Source: Atrichornis clamosus
Lineage: Eukaryota; Chordata; Aves; Passeriformes; Menuridae
Direction: 5' to 3'
NCBI GenBank assembly: GCA_013400975.1
Contig: WBMZ01012048.1
Location: 33,081-97,080 of the forward strand
Length of the DNA stretch: 64,000 nucleotides
Positions 14,414 to 27,050 of this stretch are shown one piece after another (within the stretch, counting starts at the first letter, position 1; each line of letters begins with the position of its first letter). Below the pieces are notes generated by a model. That model ran no database searches, was not told the origin of the DNA, and saw only the letters and a program-made list of their open reading frames with translations. The translations under genes and the position numbers were made by a program.

Positions 14414-17400
14414 ATATTAGCTCTGCATCAGAAATGTCCTAAACAGCAGGCTGATGGGAGGTGTGCAGGCAGACTGGGATATAGTTTATTATTTCCTCTG
14501 TTTCTCATACTTCTTTCCTAAGTGAAGTCACTGCAAGAGAAGAGATGCTGTTCTTTCAGTGTGGGCTAGCACAGGCCGTCTTACATTTTTAGTAAAACTG
14601 ATTTTTTGGGATTTGTTGTGCTACAGTAATTTCCCAAGTTATTATCTGACCACTGGTGTCATATTACAGGAGAAGTGGAAAGTGAACCGATGAGCTGGAG
14701 AAGAGAGCAAACTTCCAGATAGAGAGCTAACATCTCTTATGGGCATTCCTAATGTTTTTTGCAGTGGTGTGTTAGGACACGCCATAAACCAGAAATGGGG
14801 ACTTTTGAGTGAAAGCAAGCAAAGACTCTGGTAATGTTGTTAAAATGAGGCAAACATTTTTTTCCCTATTAGCTTTGCCAGGGCAGTGGGTGTCTTTAGA
14901 CATTTAGGAGATAGAAGAGATACAGTCTTCCCTTGCAGTAAATGTGCTCTGGCTGACTGATCCAAACAGTTACACCTGTCCAAGCAGGAAATGCCAAGTT
15001 TTGTATCAGCAATGAAATTTGGATTCTGCATATTTGCAACTGTGAGTAGAACATTTGCAGAAATAACTGAGAGTAAAATTTGTCCCTAGGGATGTTGGTC
15101 TTTCCAGCTTGCACAGATTCATTGCTTGGGGACAAATTTCAATTAAGGAAAATAATTTTGCATGAATAAGCTGAAAGGAAGTATAAGCTGTCCATAGACA
15201 ATCTTTGCAGGGGAAAAGGAAAGTTCAGGATTGTGGGATGCTGGTAAGAGAAACATGTTGGTTGTGGCTTAGCACAGTTTCAATCAGCAAGCCATCCTAG
15301 ACACAACCTCTCTGGAGGTGTTTCACAGTGTAAGATCCTGTCACAGCTCTGGGGAGGGAGAGAAGATTCCCTCTGTAAACAAAGCTGTGTTTTGATTTAT
15401 TTGGCCTTTTCCATTTCAAATCCTGTTGCCTGCCATGTTGTTTAATGACCAATCTCTCCTCAGAGACTACAGCTTTTAAAATTATACACATCCTGAACAA
15501 TTTCAGCTGTGGTCCTGCTTTTTTTTCCTGTTCTGTTCTGCCCAGTTTCTGACTCCACCTTCTCTGCCTGCCCAGCCTCCTCGGTAGACAATGTTTTTCT
15601 ATTTAATTTTATGAAACTAATGAAAGGCATTTATATCCCCTCCCCCAGGATTGGAGAAGAAAAGCCCACATCTGGAGGTCATTCACAGCTGGAAGATCTC
15701 TTCTGACATTCCTTGCTTTGAAATCCAATCCATGTAGCCTTCTGTCTAAATACTCTGTTGCAGACATGGCAGAAAGAGGCTTTGTGAGGAGAGTCTGAGG
15801 AAACCTGTGACCTTTACGTCCTTTTTCAAGTGTGAGACTTTGAGCCTATCTTCCCCACAAGGACATTTTTATTTGAGTTTAGGGCTTCCTTGTTTTGAGG
15901 TCTCCAAATACACACTTTCGAAGCAATTAAAAAGGAGGTCTTTATTCTTCTGAGGTACTAAACATACCCAGCAACAGTTAAAAGGAGTTGTCTGAAGCAT
16001 TACGTAGGTCCCAACATCCACAACTGACTTTGTCCAAATGGCCCAGCCAGTGGCCTGTGGGCTGCTTTTTATCTGTAGAACAGTTCACCCAGGCTTCTAG
16101 TGGCTTTTCCACCACTGAAGAACAAAACATTATATTTCTTGCATCCTCCTTGCCCAGTTAGAGTAAATTGCTGTAATCTGACCCCTGCTTGCCAGGAAGG
16201 TGGATAATTTATAATTCCATTTTACATACCTCAGAACAGAGACTTACTTGTTATTGCTGGGTTTGCTTAGCCTGTATAGGCTTTCTTCTATGACTGCATT
16301 ATGGAGTGCTTTACAATGCTTACAACCACACTCATCACTGTCGTAAATGCCCTTGTCATGACTAATAGGACAAAGATCATTGAGCTGGTGGTCTGGAATC
16401 TGAGGCCTGGCACAGAGGAAACAGGTGTGTCTTTTCCATAAAATAATAATTTTTTTTAAAGTGACGGGGGTGTCCTGTTTGTTTCCCAATAGTATTCTGT
16501 CTGCTTTTATGTTCTGATAATGGCCAGCAGCATCCTGTGCCTTTCCTGTGGGAGTTCACTGGTTTGGCTGTGCAACAGCCTCAGGTGTTTCATCCTGCAT
16601 TGGATCTCTGGGACCTGAATGTGTTTAACTACCTCGACTTTCTGGTGTGGCACTAAGCTACTGATTGCTTGCTTGCCTGGAAACATCTGCCTTGATGTTC
16701 CTTCTTGTATTGCAAATCTGAACACACTAGAGAGGCTGTATTCACCTATGTTAGTATAATTTGGGAACCATTCATGGTTAGTTGTTGAATTTTTACTCTT
16801 AAGTGAGCCTTATTCTGAAAAGAACAGATGTATTGTGTATGTACATGCACTCAAGAGTTGGAAGAATATATTATAATAGAGCTGTGTCAATTTTCTAGTC
16901 CTCGACCCCAGAGAGATTGAAGGCATCCATTCACCTTTTGATAAGTTAACTATTACAGCGTATGATTTACGCTGTTCTGTTTCACGTCATACCACTACAG
17001 GCACTGTTCAGCTCGTGTGTCACAGCTCAGAGGATAGTAATAAACCACTGAACAAGAGTGACTTAAACCATGACAGATTTTATAGGTACTTGTCAGACTC
17101 AATTCAGCATTCCAGGCTGCCCCACAAATGTAATGTAATTTAATGGTCTGCACATATCAGGGCCATATTCCACCTACATGCTACCTCAGTTTGACTCACA
17201 TATTGTGACTATTTCCCTGATAAATCTGCTGAGGCAACTAGGGGTTAATAGCTCTGGGGAATTAGTGACTTTTTTTTTTCTTTTCTCAAGCTTGAATTGT
17301 TCTTTGTGTGATAAAGTCACGAGAACTTCTGGAGTAGACATGTATTTTGGGGAATATGGCTGCTTCTGCCTAGAGCTAGGCACTGGGATTAAATTTGCAC

Positions 17401-18634
17401 CAGTAAAAAAGGCAAGCAGAATGCTCGTTACTGTTACTGACTACTTATTCTAACAGTCTGAGGAAACAAACCAAACCATATTATTACTAATGATTATTAC
17501 TGTTATCTGCTCTATGACAGTGCTGAGAAGGGCCCCAGTGTGCCAGATGCTGGTCAGAAATATGATTGGAAGTCAATGTGATGTTGGAATGCTATAGTCA
17601 CCACTAGCATGGCTATCACAGAGATCCAGGTCCGTGTTTCAAAGTGCAATGATTGGCCTGAAAGAAAACCATTTTCTTTTCATAATTTTCTTCAGTTTGG
17701 ATACTTTGGGAAGTATTTCTAGACATGTCATACTGACCTTCACACCTCAATTACTCTGTTTCTGGTGATCACATGGCTGTCATCAGGAGCAGGAGGGCCT
17801 GCCTTTGGAGGCAACCAGTCCTGTCCCACTGGGACTGTAACCTCTTTGCCTGCTGTGGCAGCTGGACACAGTCACAGCTGCAGCTCCCACAGATTGCTCT
17901 GGAATTGTGGTTCCTTAATAATTCTGAAAATCTGGCTCTTGCTCCCAGCATTGCAAGTGGTGTGCTTCCTTTTGACAGGGTGTTGAACCAAGGCACGGCA
18001 GGGCTGGGACAGGCAGTTCTGCTGAAAAACTGGGCTTGCAGACACGGTGATGAAACTTTGTCTTGGAGGGACAGAGGGGAGTGGAGTACGCTGCTTAAGG
18101 GAGAAAATTAAAAAACCCCTATCTGGTGTAATGGAAAAAAGGGAAATTTTTAGTTGAATATCAGGATTGACTTTTGTTGGTGTGTGGAATAGCTTCCCAA
18201 GGAAAATCCAGTAATGGAAGCCTGTGAGTTCTGGTCTCCAACACTGGACTGGACACAGCAGGACATACTACAGGCCAGGAAATGAACTTGCTTTGTCTGG
18301 GATGAAGACTATGGGCGTGACCCTGCCCCACAAAAAACCCAATGTGTGTGTTGCCAGTGACCTCAGGGAACACAGACTCCTTCTAACCAGCAATCCAGTG
18401 CTGATTTTCTGTCTCTCCTATTCACTCTAAGGTGTTTCTTATCAGTGCCTTGGAAACCCATGCCCTTCCATTCAATTCTACTGCTTGCTCCCTTCAGGCA
18501 GCTGTTAAGGAATAGTCCTGAGAGTTTCAGATGCACACAGCATTAGAAGAAGAGAGCCAGATATACTTCTCACCTGCAGGGGTGGGAGGGAGCACATCCC
18601 CACTGGGCATGAGGCCTGTAAGGCTGTATTTATT
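14414..18634. other. Intergenic, one exon-like segment only
   Basis: There is nothing recognisable except the 16248-16406 minus-strand exon-like stretch and a 72-codon open stretch just upstream of it at 16507-16725 (-). Confidence 0.5.
16248..16406 (-). other. Exon-like open segment of unknown identity
   Basis: On the minus strand a good acceptor (CCTGTTTCCTCTGTGCCAG|G) and donor (AACAA|GTAAGT) enclose 159 bases that stay open in one frame with phase 2 at both ends. The frame reads PQIPDHQLNDLCPISHDKG, then DECGCKHCKAL and ESLYRLSKPSNN. I do not recognise the protein, and no partner exons are certain. It may be an exon of an unannotated gene, a decayed gene, or chance. Confidence 0.25.
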
Positions 18635-18746
18635 TCACAGAATCATAGAATCATTAAGGTTGGAAAGACCTCTAGGATCATCAAGTCCAACTGTCCACCC
18701 AGCACCACCACCATGTTCACCACTGAACCATGTCCTCAACTGCCAT
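18635..18746 (-). mobile_element. CR1 LINE, 3' end, relatively young copy
   Basis: The plus strand begins with TCACAGAATCATAGAATCAT and continues GTTGGAAAGACCTC and GATCATCAAGTCCAACTG, the reverse complement of an avian CR1 3' terminus. The element is 5'-truncated as usual and ends near ATGTCCTCAACTGCC. This copy is the best single indicator of a bird genome. Confidence 0.9.
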
Positions 18747-20869
18747 TGATTAACTGAAACTCACCCTGGCCTCAGATCTGGCAGAGGCAGGGAAAGGCAA
18801 AGGCAAAGGTATTGATGCCTTTCTACCAGGCTTAGTCTTCACTTCACTTCACTTCACTTCACTTGTGCCCCCTGCTCTCCTGGGGCTACTCTGCCCAGTA
18901 GCCCTTACAACAGAGGTCGGTGACTCTTTTTTTGCTCTCCCGTGCTGATGACAGGTCCCAGTGGATATCTGTCTCTTGCCAGGTGCATCCCAGTGCAGCC
19001 ATCCTCCTAGAGCTCTTTACAGTTCTTCCCAGCATTCCCAAATGCTAAGGTGTGTTAGCACTGGGGTACACAGGGCAGTGGTGAGAAGGGTGGAGGCAAA
19101 TAACTGTGGTTTTAAAAGTAAATAATTTATGCAACAATAACCTCTCCACCCAGGTAATCACCTCGAACAAACATTCTGCGTGTCAAAGGTGTTTCTGGAG
19201 ATAAGGGTTAGCACAATAAGGCTCCTGCGTTCTTGGCTTTATCTAGTGCTCAGCCCTTAATGCCACCTTGCTCTCTGCTGAAGGCAAAGTTGTCCCTCTA
19301 GGTGCCCCAGCAGAGGTTACCAGTCAGGGATAAGACTTCAAGGGGAAGTCTTTGCACTGACAGTAAGGACAATAAGCTTCCAGTGTGGTAAGTATGGTGT
19401 TTTTCAAAAGGGCTGGACTTAGCCCCTAAAATTTTGCCCATAATACAGATAGTGAACTATTTGTCTTGGGGAGAAAAGGGACAGATATGGAGAAAAATAC
19501 ATTCTGATGGCTGGGAAATTAAGCTCATTGTTGCAAATTGCACTTGTGCTTGCAAAGCAGGCTGAGATTTTGTCCTTTATTTATTTATTTATTTTATTTT
19601 AAAAGAATTTATTTTCCATGCAGATACTGCTTGCTGGAGAGAATCTGTCTCCTGAGCTACCTGGCCATGGAGCGCTCAACAAAAGAAGTCATGGAGATTG
19701 CTGCTGAAGATTCAAGATTCAGCCTTGTGACCTTCCTATGGTATATTGACAGGCCATTACCGTGTTGTAATGGTTGCCTAGCAAGGCAGTGACACTTGTG
19801 CTGAGGCACAGTGACAGCTGTGTCACACCTGAGGGCTGGTGAGGCTGAAACTCTGTAGTATTTGTTTTGCAACAGTGCAAAGCTTGCATCAGTGTATCCC
19901 AAAGTCAATGAGTGCCGGTGTAGTGACAGGGTGACACTAGGTGCTCACCTAACTCGTACCACTTGGAGCCCTGCAGTGGCTCCCTGGCTTGGTGTTACCA
20001 ACACACCTGTGAACAGAAATGACTGAGCCTTGCTGTGGTCAGAGAGACAAGAGGTAAAGAGACTGAGTGGGAGTTATTTTTGTGTTATGATGTAATGATC
20101 AAGGCCATGGTGTGTATGAGTCTGTGGGCTGTGCTGCAGAAACCTTCTCATGGATGGCAGAGTCAGAGGCAAATAATCAACACCACCTCTGTTGCACGTC
20201 TGGAAAGCATGTCGATGATTTGACCTCAGAAAGCACCTGCCAGGGGGAGATCCTGTTATCAGCAAGTGCTTCTAGTGGAGTTACTATGGGTGCAAACTTC
20301 TAGCCTGATGATACTGAACTCATTTATCAGGAAAATTTAATTTCTGCAATATTTGCATACCACATAAACAACAGGGAGGAGAACAACAACACTAAGGTAA
20401 GCTCAAACTGCACAGATGGATCTCTTAAGTGCATTTGAACAATGAAATGCCATGGCTACTTTCTTACTGCAAAGTGTGTGTTGGGATGTGACAGGGAGAT
20501 TGAAGACAGTATCCTGTCACACAGTGCCACTGCAGAGGATATGAGCATCACAATAAATAGTCTTTAGGCTAAAACCCTCAACAGATTAGGAAAGACATCA
20601 CTCTGAAATGTATAAGGGGAATAGCAAGTGGGACAACATTTTCATTTTTTTAGTCCCACTAACTTCTTTGTCCAAGCTGAGCAGCAGAAGTGTAACTTGA
20701 CACCCTCTAAACTCTTGATCCTCTGAGAGCTCATATCAGGGACCAGATTAGTGTATTCTCCAGTTGGCACAAATCTGTAGGATTCCTGACCCTGGAAATG
20801 AGGTACACAGGCGAGGACAGGAGGATTTGTGCCTTTGTGCTATGCTCCTAAGAGGAAGACAAGCTGGGA
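18747..20869. other. Intergenic, simple repeats only
   Basis: Holds the CTTCA array and short T-rich stretches. I see no gene. Confidence 0.6.
18837..18864. repeat. Simple repeat (CTTCA)n
   Basis: Perfect pentanucleotide array of 5.6 units, 90 bases to the right of the young CR1 copy. Confidence 0.9.
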
Positions 20870-21125
20870 AGGGCCTGGAGTACAGGATGGCTAGTGAGAT
20901 CATGCTGGAGTACTGTCTTCTGTTTCCCTGTTTGAATTTCTCAAAGGATGCTAAAAACTGGAAAGGACTCAAAATGTAGTTTATATAAGAGAAAGTTAAG
21001 AATTTACTTAATCAAAGTCTACAAATATTTCACTTGAGAGATAGATTTCTAATAGTAAACAATGCTGGCAGAAAAGGTCTTGTTAACATCCAGGTTACAC
21101 CTACACTAGGAAATAAAGTGATCCA
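20870..21125 (+). mobile_element. Old CR1/L3-like LINE fragment
   Basis: CR1 ORF2 landmarks CTGGAGTACTGTCTTCTG, AACTGGAAAGGACTCA and TCAAAGTCTACAAATATTTC occur in the expected order. The copy is highly diverged and short. Confidence 0.6.
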
Positions 21126-23629
21126 GAGTTAGTTCTCTGAACCTGAGGGCAAGTGGTACAGCATCTGTCTGAATAAAACTTCTTCTTTCCCAAAGAAGGT
21201 AGCCTTGCCCAAATAATCTGTTAGGAATGATGCCCTGGCCCATGCTGTCAGACTCAGCCCTGCTGTTAAGAGAGTACCCTCCTGTTGTTCAGAGAAAACT
21301 GGCTGCCACAAGCCAAAACTTGCCATGACGCATGCTAACAACACAGAAAATTGCCTGTCAGGGCTTGTGCATGGCTTTAACTGCCTAGCTTACCAATAGA
21401 GAAGTCACCTCACTGGCTGGTGGTTGAAGGCCATCTACAAATGGGGTGTGCACTCCAAACTGTGAGGTTGGTTAGTGAGTGTGTCACTTCGGGGCAGGTA
21501 AATTCCTTGTTGTTTGAAGTTTTTCAGTCCAGCTTGGATGTCACACTAAAAAGACAGAGTCTTAAGAGAAACCATGGCCACAATGTGGGCAGGAGAGAGC
21601 CCAAGGGTGAAAGCTGTGCACTGGGTCAGAGCAGGTATCTGTCGTGTCCAGCAGCTGCACCTGTATCCCTGAGGGGTGTGATCACTACAGGGAGAGCCTC
21701 TGTGAGAACCTCCAAACAGTTGTAAAGAGAATCATTCTCCATTACCAGGAGCCCTAAGCTCTGTGGAAAGCACTCAATTAAATCTCTGCCTCTGGGATAA
21801 GAGATTGAAGTGGCACTCCCTGCACTCCCTGCTGCTCTCTTCTGTGGGAAGTCTTGGCGCCTGCACATAACCCAGTAGCTGAGAGAGGCTATGGGCTCAG
21901 AAAAAGTGAGAGAAGCTTTTTGGGGGTGGACATAGGCATTCCAAGCCATGGCTATTTTCCAAGCAGTGATGGAATAAGCTGGCTAAGATCCTGCAGGCAT
22001 CAAGTCACTTTCCCTGCCTGTACATTTTGGTTATGGGCTAGTGAGCCGGGTGTCTGAGTCAGGACACCTGTGAAAGCCTGGGAGTGAGAAGGTGGAGAAG
22101 AGATAGTACAGGAATCTTCCCATTAGGAAATACAGTAAACAAAGCCAGATTGGATGTATGGCTCCTCTGACACCCCTGCCTACGCTTTCCTGGGTACATC
22201 CCCAAGGCAGAAATTGGTGCTGTCTGGGACAACCTGTACCTTACCAGATTTGATCTACGACCCACAGGTTTTTTCTTTAGCAACAGCAAAAAGACATCAG
22301 TAGTTCTTCAAATCTAGAAGATCTTAAAGCCTCCTGAGGACCTCACTAGAGCTTTTGAAGCAACATTCTCTAGATCTTCAGTGCAGAGGCTAAGCCAGCT
22401 GTAAAAATGGCGGTGAAGGTCTGTGGGGAAGTTCAATCACTCTAGATTTTAATTCTCATTTAATAATTATAAAATGCATTTCAGTCAGAGCAGAAAAGCA
22501 GATCTGCTCCAGTAAAGCTATGAAGCACACTCTTAAGGTCTGTAACAGACTGTGGGTAGAAAGAAAAATCAGTAAATTCGAGAATGGTTTCATTGGGAAT
22601 CTCAGCAATATTGTACTTCACACATCACCTTGTACCAAACCTGAAGCGTGATGATTGCAGAAGGAAGTGCTTTCCTGGACTGCTGTGTTAGCTCAAACGA
22701 AGAGGTGTTCCAAGGCTGGAATAATAAATATGGTACAGTAGCACAGACTGAACTTTCCTAGGGCTGTTTGAGAATTGCTCAATACAGGTTGGACTTCAGG
22801 TGCCCATCAGCAGAGCCCAAGGACATCCTTAGGATTGCAGCACATACAGATTTACCAGAAGTGGTAAAGGGCACTAGCACAGGCCAATGACCTGCTTTGA
22901 AAGGGGAGTGGCTGACCTGTGACTGCATCCAGTCATGAACTGAAATGCTAGGGATTTTGAAAGTCAGGATTGCAGTGCATTGGTTAAGCTCTGTGTGAAG
23001 CTTCAGGACTGATGGGAGTAATTGAGTATATTTATTGTCCAGCACTGAACTGGAGTGAAAGAACAGCTCTGCAATCCCTGTTTTAATCCAACCCTCTGAA
23101 AGCTGAGTTCAAAGCAAAGCAAACCAGAAAATTTTTGTTTTGAAGAGAAGAAGGGTGGGAGAGAAGCCCCTAATCAGGGTGTTCTGATAATGGAAAAATC
23201 TGTTGGTGAAAATAAACATTAGAGAGTCATGCAGAGAGCTGGAGCTGAGGCTTCCCACTTCTTACCCAGTGCTGAAGACCGAGCATGAGTGACCCCAATA
23301 TGCATAAGCAGTGTCACAGCTTTCTCAAAGCCACCCTCTTTACCACTGACCTAACCCCTACTCCTCAACCATGGTGTCCTCAGTGTATCACACTCATGTC
23401 TCAGCCTGGTGGGAGCAGCCCCTCTGAGCTGACTTCCCTCCTTTTCTCTCCAGCCAGTCTCCTAGTTTCACAACCTCTCCAAGGCTGAAGGCTTCTTTTT
23501 TTTCCCTTTTGTGTCATCCAGGTAACACACCCACCTCTCTCGCTCCAGCCATATATTCTGCCTCGCTCAGAGATTCTGTAACTCATGTGAAGGTATTTTA
23601 AGCTATGCAAACTACAGCATTGTTGGGTT
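21126..23629. other. Intergenic, no supported gene
   Basis: Apparently unique sequence with one copy of the 22-base repeat. The open frames of about 100 codons at 21420-21949 overlap on opposite strands and look like chance. Confidence 0.6.
21477..21498 (+). repeat. First copy of a 22-base exact repeat
   Basis: Starts GAGTGTGTCAC and ends TTCGGGGCAGG. The identical 22 bases recur at 28657-28678 in the same orientation, with unrelated flanks. Confidence 0.6.
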
Positions 23630-24010
23630 TTTTTTAACCATAGAAATTAGAGATGGGAAAGCCTTGCTAGCTCATCCAGTCCACTATCTCACACTCTAGC
23701 CTAGCCTAGTTCCTGCAAGATTCTTGCCTGCAATGCATTTTCCAGTGTTTTATCCAGTCTGCATCTTTTACTTCCCATGAGAAACTGTACCACAAAGGAC
23801 TACTTTTCACTGTTTGGAAGAGATTTCTGAAGTTTTCTTTCCATTCTGCCTGACTTAATTTCTTTAAGTTATGCCTGTGGTAACATGCTAGCTAGATTCT
23901 CCTTCCTTCATGCTTACCTTGTTCAGGTGATGGCAAATAATTCTTGTTCAGTCAAGCTATTTAGCCACAATGCTTAATACTTAGATGTAAAGCTCAGCAA
24001 TTATAGTCCT
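23630..24010 (-). mobile_element. Old CR1 LINE fragment
   Basis: The plus strand shows AGAGATGGGAAAGCC, TCATCCAGTCCA, CCAGTGTTTTATCCAGTCTG and GAAACTGTACCAC in the order of a reverse-complemented old CR1 3' region. It is strongly diverged, and its right boundary is unclear. Confidence 0.65.
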
Positions 24011-25959
24011 TGGCTACCTGGGAAAGACTAACTTTCAGATTAGCATGTTAATGAAGAACACAGAAGACATTTCTCGTAGTGTTGCGTCTTTATTATAACA
24101 GTCACTTGACATATTCCATCACAAGGTCTGGCTTTGGTTGCTTTTGCCTTTGCCAAACTTGAAACCAACATCATCTAGCTCATGTCTGCTTCAGTAGTTT
24201 TACTGGGTTCTTTTTGGTTTTGTTTTTAATTTCAGTCAAGACCACTTAGCTGTTTCTGAGAACAAGGCTGGCAGGGGAATATTCTGTTTTATCCACATTA
24301 AAAAAAAACCTCTTAATGACTTTTTCTTAAAAAAAACCCAACAAACCACATTTTGAGCAGTGTCTTGCTTTAAAATAAATCACACTTTTCCTGTCAGAAA
24401 CACATCTTTTGTCATCTATGAAAAAAGCCCCTGCCTCAAGTTGGCTAAATAATGAGCTTTTGAGTTATTGCAGCTTGACCCTGCTCAGAAAGAATAATGG
24501 GGGCTAGGAAGGACAGTAGTTTTTCTTTTTTTTTTAAATTCTGGGCCTGATGGAAGTACTAGCACACGATTTAAGACTCAGGTTGTAATGTACTTGCACA
24601 AAGTCCCCTGGCTGTGGCTGCAGGGTCACCTCGTTCTGGCTTCCCTTGTCCTGGGATGCTGTCACTGCTCCTGGACCACTCCTGCCCCTGGCCCTTGGAA
24701 TCGACGACCTTGCTCTGTGCATGAAACTGGGGTTGCCTAGGCATGCGGAAACCTGGCTATGAGGAAACAGGGAGGTGTGGAGAGAGGAGGAGGAGAGAGA
24801 AAATAAAAAAAAAATCCCCACAACCGAAAGAAAGCCAACCAAAAAAAATACGGCAGAAGAAAGGCAGACGCCCAATTTCTCTGCTGGGTGTCTCCAAAAT
24901 ATTTTGTGTTTGTGTTTTCAACAACTGGGGCACTCCTTTCCCTCAGGACTAGTAGGGAAGCCTGGGTGCCCCGAAACTCCCCTGGCACAGCATACACATG
25001 CTGCATCCAGCCCATGTCCACGGCACTGACACCATCTGCTCCCAGCATGGCCTGCTCCCGCTGGGCCTCCAAGGCACAGGGCCAGGGCCCCAGACTTGTG
25101 TCACTGCCGTGCTTTTCTGACCTGTCTCCCCCCTGGTGCACAGGCAGCTTCAGCGTGCTGCCCACTGCAGCGTGCAAGGGCATGGGAGGCATGAGCCGTG
25201 GAGATTGGACTCAACAGCAGGGCTTCTATGAAGCCACACACAGCTCCAAAATGCCATGAAGGAATGGAAAGGAATCCAAAATCCTCATTAAATCTGAGGA
25301 AAAAGGGAGATGACCTCAATCCTGAATAATTACCAGGACATCCAAAAAGATAAAAAGTGCAATTGTAATATCGAACATGAATATTTTCAGAGCACCCCCT
25401 GTAACAAAACCCCTCTGCTCAGCGCTTTAGGGAAGGCTGGTCTCATTATTCCCTTTAGACAGCGTATTAGACTTTGACTCCTCTGATCTGTGCTTGCTAC
25501 CACCTCTGCTCTGTCAGGGAACCCAGCCTGAGACACTTGCTTATGCCTTCTGGCCTCCATGCTTGCTGCATCCCTTGCCATGTTGCCTTTTTATTCAGTA
25601 ATCCTTCCCCTCCCAGTTTTCTCTCCTCCTTTTTCTTTCTTGTCAAAGCAAGGAGTTTTTAATAGCTAAAGAACTAAAACACCTCCCACGCCTTGCCTCA
25701 AAAAAGCTAACTCTCTGTCTTACTCACTCTTTTCGATTTCCAAACCTTTCCTGCTAGGTTAGATATTTCCTTTGAGGCACTGGTTCCTCAAATACTAGCA
25801 TATGAGTATAACTTTAGTAAACCATGTAGTTCCAGTGGCCTTGAGAGGACAATCCATAACAAATAAATCAGTTGTGGAATGGAAACCATGGCATTTAGCA
25901 GAGATGGAAAAGTTTTCTATTTTATATTGTGATTTGATTGGAAAACGAAATATTACAAG
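24011..25959. other. Intergenic, locally GC-rich at 24.9-25.2 kb
   Basis: Frames are open on both strands at 24737-25259 because the stretch is GC-rich and stop-poor. No conserved motif or clear CpG island is seen. Confidence 0.55.
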
Positions 25960-26105
25960 CAACTTTTTTCCTGAATGGAGTAGTATCTCCCTTGCAGAAA
26001 ATTTTAACAGTAGGCTTGAAGTTCTTCAGAGTGCTTGGGTCATAGTGGTGCAGATGGGTTGATTAAATAACCTTTGGAGGCTTCATCTAATTCTGCTTAT
26101 TCTAA
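25960..26105 (+). mobile_element. Old CR1 3'-end fragment
   Basis: GGGTTGATTAAATAACCTTT, GGAGGCTTCATCTAATTCTG and CTTATTCTAATTC resemble the terminal segment of an old CR1 followed by degraded ATTCTATG-type repeats. The 5' boundary is uncertain. Confidence 0.55.
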
Positions 26106-26869
26106 TTCACCATGGTGAAATGGAGGAAAAGAGAAATTGAAACAAAGAACAATTGCTTTGTCTTTCTCATTTCCATGAGTGAAACCAAAGTGCAATGTGG
26201 TTCAACCGTATTGTTTCAATTTTTTTTTGCTTTAAAACATATTAAACATTTCCTTGACTCCAAGATCACCTGCATATGTGATGTACTCTTTGCACTGATT
26301 AATTTTAGATCCTCAAATTTTGCCATTATCAAAACAGAATGTCTCCTGCCATCTTTGTTCTGGTTCCAATATCAACAAGGATCCCCTGTGCTGTAGATTT
26401 ACCTCTGTGGGAATGACTCCAAAGACCCAAGTTTATAGCCTATGGAAACAAGAACTATTTTTGAACTATCCATCCAGCCATGGCAATGTGGAGTTTAGCA
26501 CAGTTTACTCCGTTTCTGGACTGAGGTTTGTACCCTGCATCGTGCTCCATACTGCTGGAGTGAAATTCCTAGCAACACCAAATTAAAACAAGCACTGAAT
26601 GTTTACTCCCCATCACTGCCACTGCTTTGACTGCAGTGCAAATGCACCACTAATGACTTGGCCGATGGGAGGGGAAAATTACGTGTCAGAGCCAAGTACA
26701 GAACCAGGAATTTGGGCCACCAGCCAGCTGGTTAGATCACACTGTGTGCCTCTAATGAAATGCATTGATTTGTGACTCTTACAATAACATTTTTAGGAAA
26801 TCACTTCACTGGGTATTTATTTCTGTGTTGGAGCAGCCTGATGAGGTTGGAAAGCTAAAGCAGACACTG
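26106..26869. other. Intergenic between two old CR1 fragments
   Basis: AT-rich sequence without coding features. It may include more heavily decayed CR1 sequence linking the two recognised pieces. Confidence 0.55.
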
Positions 26870-27050
26870 CTTACGTACCAAAAGCAAAATTTTAAGAATA
26901 AGATTAATTAATCATTGGAATAATTTTTCTAAGGATGTAATGGATTCTCTGTCATATTCTGCTGCACAGTCAATACCAGTTAGTTGTAAAAAATATGTGC
27001 TCTGGCTCCAGCAGGAGATATGTGTATCTCTAGAAATGATTATCCAAAGT
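26870..27050 (+). mobile_element. Ancient CR1/L3-like LINE fragment
   Basis: TTAATCATTGGAATAATTTT, GATGTAATGGATTCTCTGTC and ATGTGCTCTGGCTCCAGCAG follow the order of the 3' region of an old amniote CR1. No coding capacity remains. Confidence 0.6.

Noticed and set aside
24737..25259. 151-codon minus-strand and 123-codon plus-strand frames
   Set aside because: This is a GC-rich, stop-poor stretch with no homology recognised and a poly(A)-rich patch translated as hydrophobic Phe runs.
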